A stretch of 28,420 nucleotides of DNA from UBA6049 sp965662345 (GTDB lineage: Bacteria > Bacteroidota > Bacteroidia > Flavobacteriales_G > Salibacteraceae). The notes beneath the pieces were generated by a model. It had not been told where the DNA came from, ran no database searches, and worked only from the letters and a program-made list of their open reading frames with translations. The DNA is taken from assembly GCA_965662345.1 (NCBI GenBank), contig CBFIHE010000027.1:1-28420 (forward strand). The letters are read 5' to 3'. Shown here one piece after another: positions 25,272-28,420 of the stretch. A program made the position numbers and the translations under genes. Numbering within the stretch: position 1 is the stretch's first letter; every line of letters starts with the position of its first letter.

Positions 25272-25736
25272 ATGCAAAAAGTCAACCTTCTTTCTCACAT
25301 TGAAGTTACCAGAAAGCGATTTACAGAACTTGTAAGCACCCTTTCTGAAGAACAATTGAATGCCATTCCAGAGAACTTCAAGAACAATATTGCTTGGAAC
25401 TTCGCTCATGTAATTGCCACACAGCAATTGTTAACCAATGGACTTGCTGAAGTACCGTTTGTTGCACCGCAATCATTTATTGATTCTTACAGAAAAGGCT
25501 CGGTACCAGAAGAACATGTCTCTTTTCAAGAACTTGAATCATTTATGAGTCTCTCAGATGAGTCTCTCAGCACGTTACACGAGGGAATTAAAAACCAAGT
25601 TTACCAAAAATTTACACCCTATACCACTAGCTATGGTGTACAGCTAAATACATTAGAAGAAGCTTTGCGTTTTATTCCAATTCATGAAGCAATGCACTTA
25701 GGCATGTGTATGACAAGACTAAAGCAAGCGGAATGA
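25272..25736 (+). CDS. DinB-like four-helix bundle protein
   Basis: A 154-residue DinB_2/YfiT-type protein, a metal-binding four-helix bundle often acting as a thiol- or small-molecule-dependent transferase. The histidine triad fits: His in WNFAHVIATQQ (about residue 46) and two in IPIHEAMHLGMC (near 138 and 142). Conserved wording such as LNAIPENFKNNIAWNFAH supports the family. It is unrelated to DNA polymerase IV despite the name. Its TGA overlaps the next ATG as ATGA, indicating coupled translation with the flavodoxin-like gene. Confidence 0.88.
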   Translation: MQKVNLLSHIEVTRKRFTELVSTLSEEQLNAIPENFKNNIAWNFAHVIATQQLLTNGLAEVPFVAPQSFIDSYRKGSVPEEHVSFQELESFMSLSDESLSTLHEGIKNQVYQKFTPYTTSYGVQLNTLEEALRFIPIHEAMHLGMCMTRLKQAE

Positions 25737-26251
25737 TTAAACATATGGTTGTTTTGGATGATTCTAGTAAGGCCTCTAAACTCACGCAGTTTGTAGATGC
25801 CTTCTACCCAAACCAGTCTTACATGACCTTGCCTTTGGATCGATATCCCATTGCTCCTAATGGGTCTCAAGACCAACAGTTACAGTTAAATGAATTTCAA
25901 TCATTGGTGAAACTTTTGTCCAGAGCTGAAAAAATCACCTTCGCAACCTCTTTCATTTGGGGACACCCTTCAGGCCGTCTCAAAGTATTCTTAGGCCGAT
26001 TTTCTCAAACAGATAAAATAAAAGAGTTTCAGCTCGGTAAGAAATGGTTTGGGGTATCTATTAATGTTCTCGCATTAGGCCATGAACTTACTTGTTCGCA
26101 GTCTGCTGATAGCATTTTTAGAAAATTCGCAAAACACTTCGCTATGAATTATCAGGGTCTTTTCTACCACAGCTCAGCTGTTCCCTTCACAGATAAACGA
26201 TTTGTAGAATCAAAAGAGATCTTTTTAAACTCAACCAGTCAATCCGCGTAA
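25733..26251 (+). CDS. Flavodoxin-fold NAD(P)H oxidoreductase-like protein
   Basis: A 172-residue protein from the ATG at 25733, chosen because it overlaps the DinB-like stop as ATGA; the earlier in-frame TAT-led reading from 25706 is unlikely. The central segment FATSFIWGHPSGRLKVFLGRF resembles the flavin-contacting P.W.g.p..LK.f.DR region of flavodoxin_2/FMN reductases. However, the N-terminal VVLDDSSKASKLTQFVDAFY has no G-S-x-R-x-x-S phosphate loop, so FMN binding may be altered. Function is uncertain. The 3' end overlaps the convergent Smr gene by 21 bases. Confidence 0.65.
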   Translation: MIKHMVVLDDSSKASKLTQFVDAFYPNQSYMTLPLDRYPIAPNGSQDQQLQLNEFQSLVKLLSRAEKITFATSFIWGHPSGRLKVFLGRFSQTDKIKEFQLGKKWFGVSINVLALGHELTCSQSADSIFRKFAKHFAMNYQGLFYHSSAVPFTDKRFVESKEIFLNSTSQSA

Positions 26252-26803
26252 AAGAATATGTGTTGCCCCATAGCCATAGAGTCTGTATGAAGCATCATTA
26301 CGTTCTATGAAACTTAGCGCATCTAATAGGCTATGCACTTCCTTTTTCAACACTCCCTCACCTACACCATGAATGATTATCAATTCTCTTACCGTATGTT
26401 CCTCTGCCTGCTTTATGGCATATTTCAAAAACTCTAACTGTATCTCAAGAATATCGCCAGGTTGCAGCCCAGAGAAGTCCTCTACCAACTCATGTACATG
26501 TAAATCAATCTCGGGAATGCCTTTGGTATTCACGCGTTTAAAGATATCGGCCATAGCTCCTTTTAGCGTTGGATTCATCCGCCTCTTCAACTTAAAAACA
26601 GCTTGTTCCCTTTCTTCTTTGAGTGTATGCTCTTTAGTTACGAACTTAGTTGTAGAACCATCAATAGCTATCAAATCAGATAAAGAATAAGGCATGTCAA
26701 ACCCATCTACCTCAACCATAGCTGTATCACCAGAGATAGACGTGATAACTCCTTCGCCTCCCTCATCAAGAAAATGAACCCGATCGCCAATGCTAAATAT
26801 CAT
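26231..26803 (-). CDS. DUF2027-like / Smr-domain protein
   Basis: A 190-residue protein. Residues 1-50 form an SH3-like barrel (IGDRVHFLDEGGEGVITSIS) of the type seen at the start of DUF2027 proteins. The C-terminal half is an Smr domain with IPEIDLHVHEL and IIHGVGEGVLKKEVHSLLD, the equivalents of the D-L-H and H-G-x-G-x-L-R motifs. Smr domains act on nucleic acids, as nickases in MutS2 or ribosome-rescue endonucleases. The protein is much shorter than typical DUF2027-Smr proteins (about 340), lacking the middle region. Its promoter box ends only four bases before the ATG. Confidence 0.85.
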   Translation of the reverse strand: MIFSIGDRVHFLDEGGEGVITSISGDTAMVEVDGFDMPYSLSDLIAIDGSTTKFVTKEHTLKEEREQAVFKLKRRMNPTLKGAMADIFKRVNTKGIPEIDLHVHELVEDFSGLQPGDILEIQLEFLKYAIKQAEEHTVRELIIIHGVGEGVLKKEVHSLLDALSFIERNDASYRLYGYGATHILLRGLTG

Positions 26804-26807
26804 GAAC

Positions 26808-26815
26808 CAAAAGTA
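26808..26815 (-). promoter_or_regulatory. Promoter -7 box of the Smr gene, close to ATG
   Basis: Minus-strand TACTTTTG, an exact match to TAnnTTTG, with only four bases between it and the ATG at 26803. The start point would fall at the start codon. Confidence 0.5.
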
Positions 26816-26850
26816 TACGCGTATTTATCAATTCGCTCTTTTTGTAAAAG

Positions 26851-26858
26851 TACTTTTG
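26851..26858 (+). promoter_or_regulatory. Promoter -7 box of the thioredoxin-like gene, close to ATG
   Basis: TACTTTTG, identical to the box on the other strand 35 bases away, again four bases before the ATG (26863). Confidence 0.5.
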
Positions 26859-26862
26859 CAAT

Positions 26863-27162
26863 ATGAATGCAACAGAACTTGAGCAAATCATTTATTCTCA
26901 TACCAAGCAGGTACTGTTCTTCAAAGCAAAAGGCTGTGGTGTCTGTACCGCTCAATTATCGCGTGTAATAGAGCTATGCAAAAAATATGCTTACCCCTTA
27001 GAGGTTATAGATTTATCAGATAATCTAGCATTAGCGGCTTCGCAAATGGTATTGAACGTACCCGTAACCAAGGTCTTTGTTGACCATAAAGAGGTCTTCA
27101 AAGAGGGAGCTTTCTTGCGCTTTGAAAAATTGGAGCAAGTGCTAGCCGCTTACAATGCTTAG
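26863..27162 (+). CDS. Thioredoxin-like protein with CGVC active site
   Basis: A 99-residue thioredoxin-fold protein. The redox motif is CGVC in LFFKAKGCGVCTAQLSRV (about residues 27-30 for the four), and the cis-Pro segment is NVPVTKVFVDHKEVF. There is no signal peptide, so it is cytosolic. Length and fold fit a minimal thioredoxin. The dipeptide GV between the cysteines is atypical for thioredoxin (GP) or DsbA (PH), so its redox potential is hard to guess. Nudix and patatin genes follow in the same direction with gaps of 9 and -8 bases. Confidence 0.85.
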   Translation: MNATELEQIIYSHTKQVLFFKAKGCGVCTAQLSRVIELCKKYAYPLEVIDLSDNLALAASQMVLNVPVTKVFVDHKEVFKEGAFLRFEKLEQVLAAYNA

Positions 27163-27171
27163 CTTTGAAAC

Positions 27172-27747
27172 ATGGAAAACCCCTGGCGCAAGCAATCAGA
27201 GAAAATCACCTACGACTCCCCTTGGATTAAGGTTCATCATGAAGAAGTAATTACTCCCGCTAATACGCAAGGAATATATGGCTGGGTAGAATTTAAGCAC
27301 ATTGCCGTTGGTTGTATTCCCATTGATGCCGATGGAAACACTGTGTTGGTTGGTCAGTATAGATATCCGAACAAAGAGTACTCTTGGGAAATCCCAGAGG
27401 GTGGTGCAAAAAAGTCTGAAGAACCTTTGGAAGGTATGAAACGCGAACTTCAAGAAGAAACAGGAATTATTGCAGACCAGTATACACTTATTCAAGAATT
27501 ACGCTTGAGCAACTCTGCCACAGATGAGATTGCTTACCTCTATATTGCTACAGATCTTTCAGATGTTGCTACTTCTCCAGATGATACAGAAGAACTTCAG
27601 TTAAAAAAAGTAAGTGTGCATGAAGCCATAAAAATGGTTTTAAACGGAGTAATTACAGATGCTATGAGTGTAGCAGCATTACTAAAACTGAATCACCTAC
27701 TGCAAACGAATATGGTTATTCCTAACACACCTTTTACAAATGAGTAG
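27172..27747 (+). CDS. Nudix hydrolase, ADP-ribose pyrophosphatase-like
   Basis: A 191-residue Nudix protein. The Nudix box runs from GGAKKSEEPLEGMKRELQEE to TGI and keeps the G-x5-E-x7-R-E-U-x-E-E-x-G-U spacing. The upstream VLVGQYRYPNKEYSWEIPEG matches ADP-ribose pyrophosphatases, where the QYR and E-x-P elements bind ADP-ribose. It probably hydrolyses ADP-ribose or a related nucleoside diphosphate sugar to AMP plus a phosphate ester. It overlaps the following patatin gene by eight bases, implying one transcript. Confidence 0.93.
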   Translation: MENPWRKQSEKITYDSPWIKVHHEEVITPANTQGIYGWVEFKHIAVGCIPIDADGNTVLVGQYRYPNKEYSWEIPEGGAKKSEEPLEGMKRELQEETGIIADQYTLIQELRLSNSATDEIAYLYIATDLSDVATSPDDTEELQLKKVSVHEAIKMVLNGVITDAMSVAALLKLNHLLQTNMVIPNTPFTNE

Positions 27748-28420
27748 TTCAAAGAAACAAGTAGGGCTGGTTTTAAGTGGTGGCGGAATTCGTGGGTTTG
27801 CCCACTTAGGAGTTCTCAAAGCTCTTGAAGAAGCTAATATTGAGGTTAATCTCATTGCAGGAACCAGTGCAGGTGCGCTAATTGGGGCTTGCTATGCAAC
27901 AGGGATGAAGGCGTCAACTATATTTGAATTCTTGCACGACAAAGACGTCTTTAGCCTTAGTGAAATCACTTTCCCTAAGAAGGGACTTTTGAATTTCAAA
28001 AGGCTAGAACGCGAGTTAAGAGAAAAGTTACCAGTCACCACTTTTGAGGATTTACCCATACCATTAGTTGTTGCAGTTACCAATCTAAATACGGGCAAGC
28101 CAGAATACATCTCGCAGGGCGATGTAGTAGCTGCATCAATAGCTTCTGCGAGTATTCCAACTATCTTCACTCCAGTTCAATTAGGTGATTCAGAGTACTG
28201 CGATGGTGGCGTGTTCAACAATATGCCAATAGATCAAGTAAAAGGAAAAGTTGACGTCATAATTGGGGTAAACATAAGTCCAGTGAAACCTATTGATAAG
28301 ATTGGTTCCATTACAGATATTGCTGCAAGAGCCTTTCAGTTAAGCGTAAATGCTGGTGCGGAGTCTGTTGAACCTGATTGTGATATTTATATAGAACCTG
28401 AAGGTATTGGTAATTACGAC
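27740..28420 (+). CDS. Patatin-like phospholipase, C-terminus cut by window edge
   Basis: The frame opens at ATG 27740 (MSSSKKQVGLVLSGGGIRGF) and stays open for 227 codons to the window end. The oxyanion hole is SGGGIRGFAHLGVLKAL, the nucleophile Ser lies in AGTSAGALIGACYATG and the catalytic Asp in CDGGVFNNMPID, so the Ser-Asp dyad of bacterial patatin/RssA-like lipases is complete. There is no signal peptide, suggesting a cytosolic or peripheral membrane acyl hydrolase. The start overlaps the Nudix stop by eight bases. The remaining C-terminal part is outside the window. Confidence 0.93.
   Translation, partial: MSSSKKQVGLVLSGGGIRGFAHLGVLKALEEANIEVNLIAGTSAGALIGACYATGMKASTIFEFLHDKDVFSLSEITFPKKGLLNFKRLERELREKLPVTTFEDLPIPLVVAVTNLNTGKPEYISQGDVVAASIASASIPTIFTPVQLGDSEYCDGGVFNNMPIDQVKGKVDVIIGVNISPVKPIDKIGSITDIAARAFQLSVNAGAESVEPDCDIYIEPEGIGNYD

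Noticed and set aside
1..28420. tRNA genes, CRISPR arrays, insertion sequences, prophage or defence islands
   Set aside because: No T-loop-bearing cloverleafs, regularly spaced repeats, transposase motifs, terminal inverted repeats or defence signatures were recognised.

Overview
The window looks like chromosomal DNA of a Bacteroidota bacterium, most likely a marine or freshwater member of the Flavobacteriia (Flavobacteriales, Cryomorphaceae/Schleiferiaceae-like). This rests on the moderately AT-rich composition, repeated -7 promoter boxes of the form TAnnTTTG, the gene order parA-parB-DUF5683-dapB-lepB, the long Bacteroidota form of signal peptidase I, and the DUF2490, LVIVD and DUF2027-Smr families. 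I see no prophage, insertion sequence, CRISPR array, tRNA or rRNA gene.

Layout. 1-2894 (minus): a cut-off aldo/keto reductase, folD and ffh. 3010-5824 (plus): a large multi-PAS sensor histidine kinase broken by three in-frame stops and two frameshifts. 5828-8562 (minus): argS and an arginase-family gene with overlapping stop and start codons. 8661-10639 (plus): endonuclease III and an LVIVD-repeat lipoprotein whose signal peptide is frameshifted. 10690-11211 (minus): an FMN reductase. 11400-16152 (plus): parA, parB, DUF5683, dapB and lepB, combining chromosome partition, lysine/peptidoglycan precursor synthesis and protein export. 16342-18335: a metallophosphatase (minus) interrupted by TAG near its 3' end, a broken DUF3052-like gene (plus) and a methyltransferase (plus). 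18368-20179 (minus): typA/bipA. 20206-21060: a long gene-poor stretch holding a possible structured RNA and two terminators. 21086-22177 (minus): a membrane fatty-acid desaturase. 22293-24155: a YheT-like hydrolase, a small secreted protein with a stop as its second codon, and a DUF3817 membrane protein. 24178-24514 (minus): RNase P RNA. 24555-28420: DUF2490, DinB-like, flavodoxin-like, Smr (minus), thioredoxin-like, Nudix and patatin genes, the last cut by the window end.

Most of the content is housekeeping. The most notable thing is a pattern of damage: six in-frame TAA/TAG codons and three apparent frameshifts interrupt five genes whose translations remain coherent across each lesion, while every gene expected to be essential is intact. 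Recent decay of dispensable genes is the simplest reading, with sequence error the main alternative. Second in interest are a possible non-coding RNA ending in a strong terminator near 21000, and several promoters so close to the start codon that leaderless mRNAs are likely. I did not find a convincing new defence, mobile or biosynthetic system.
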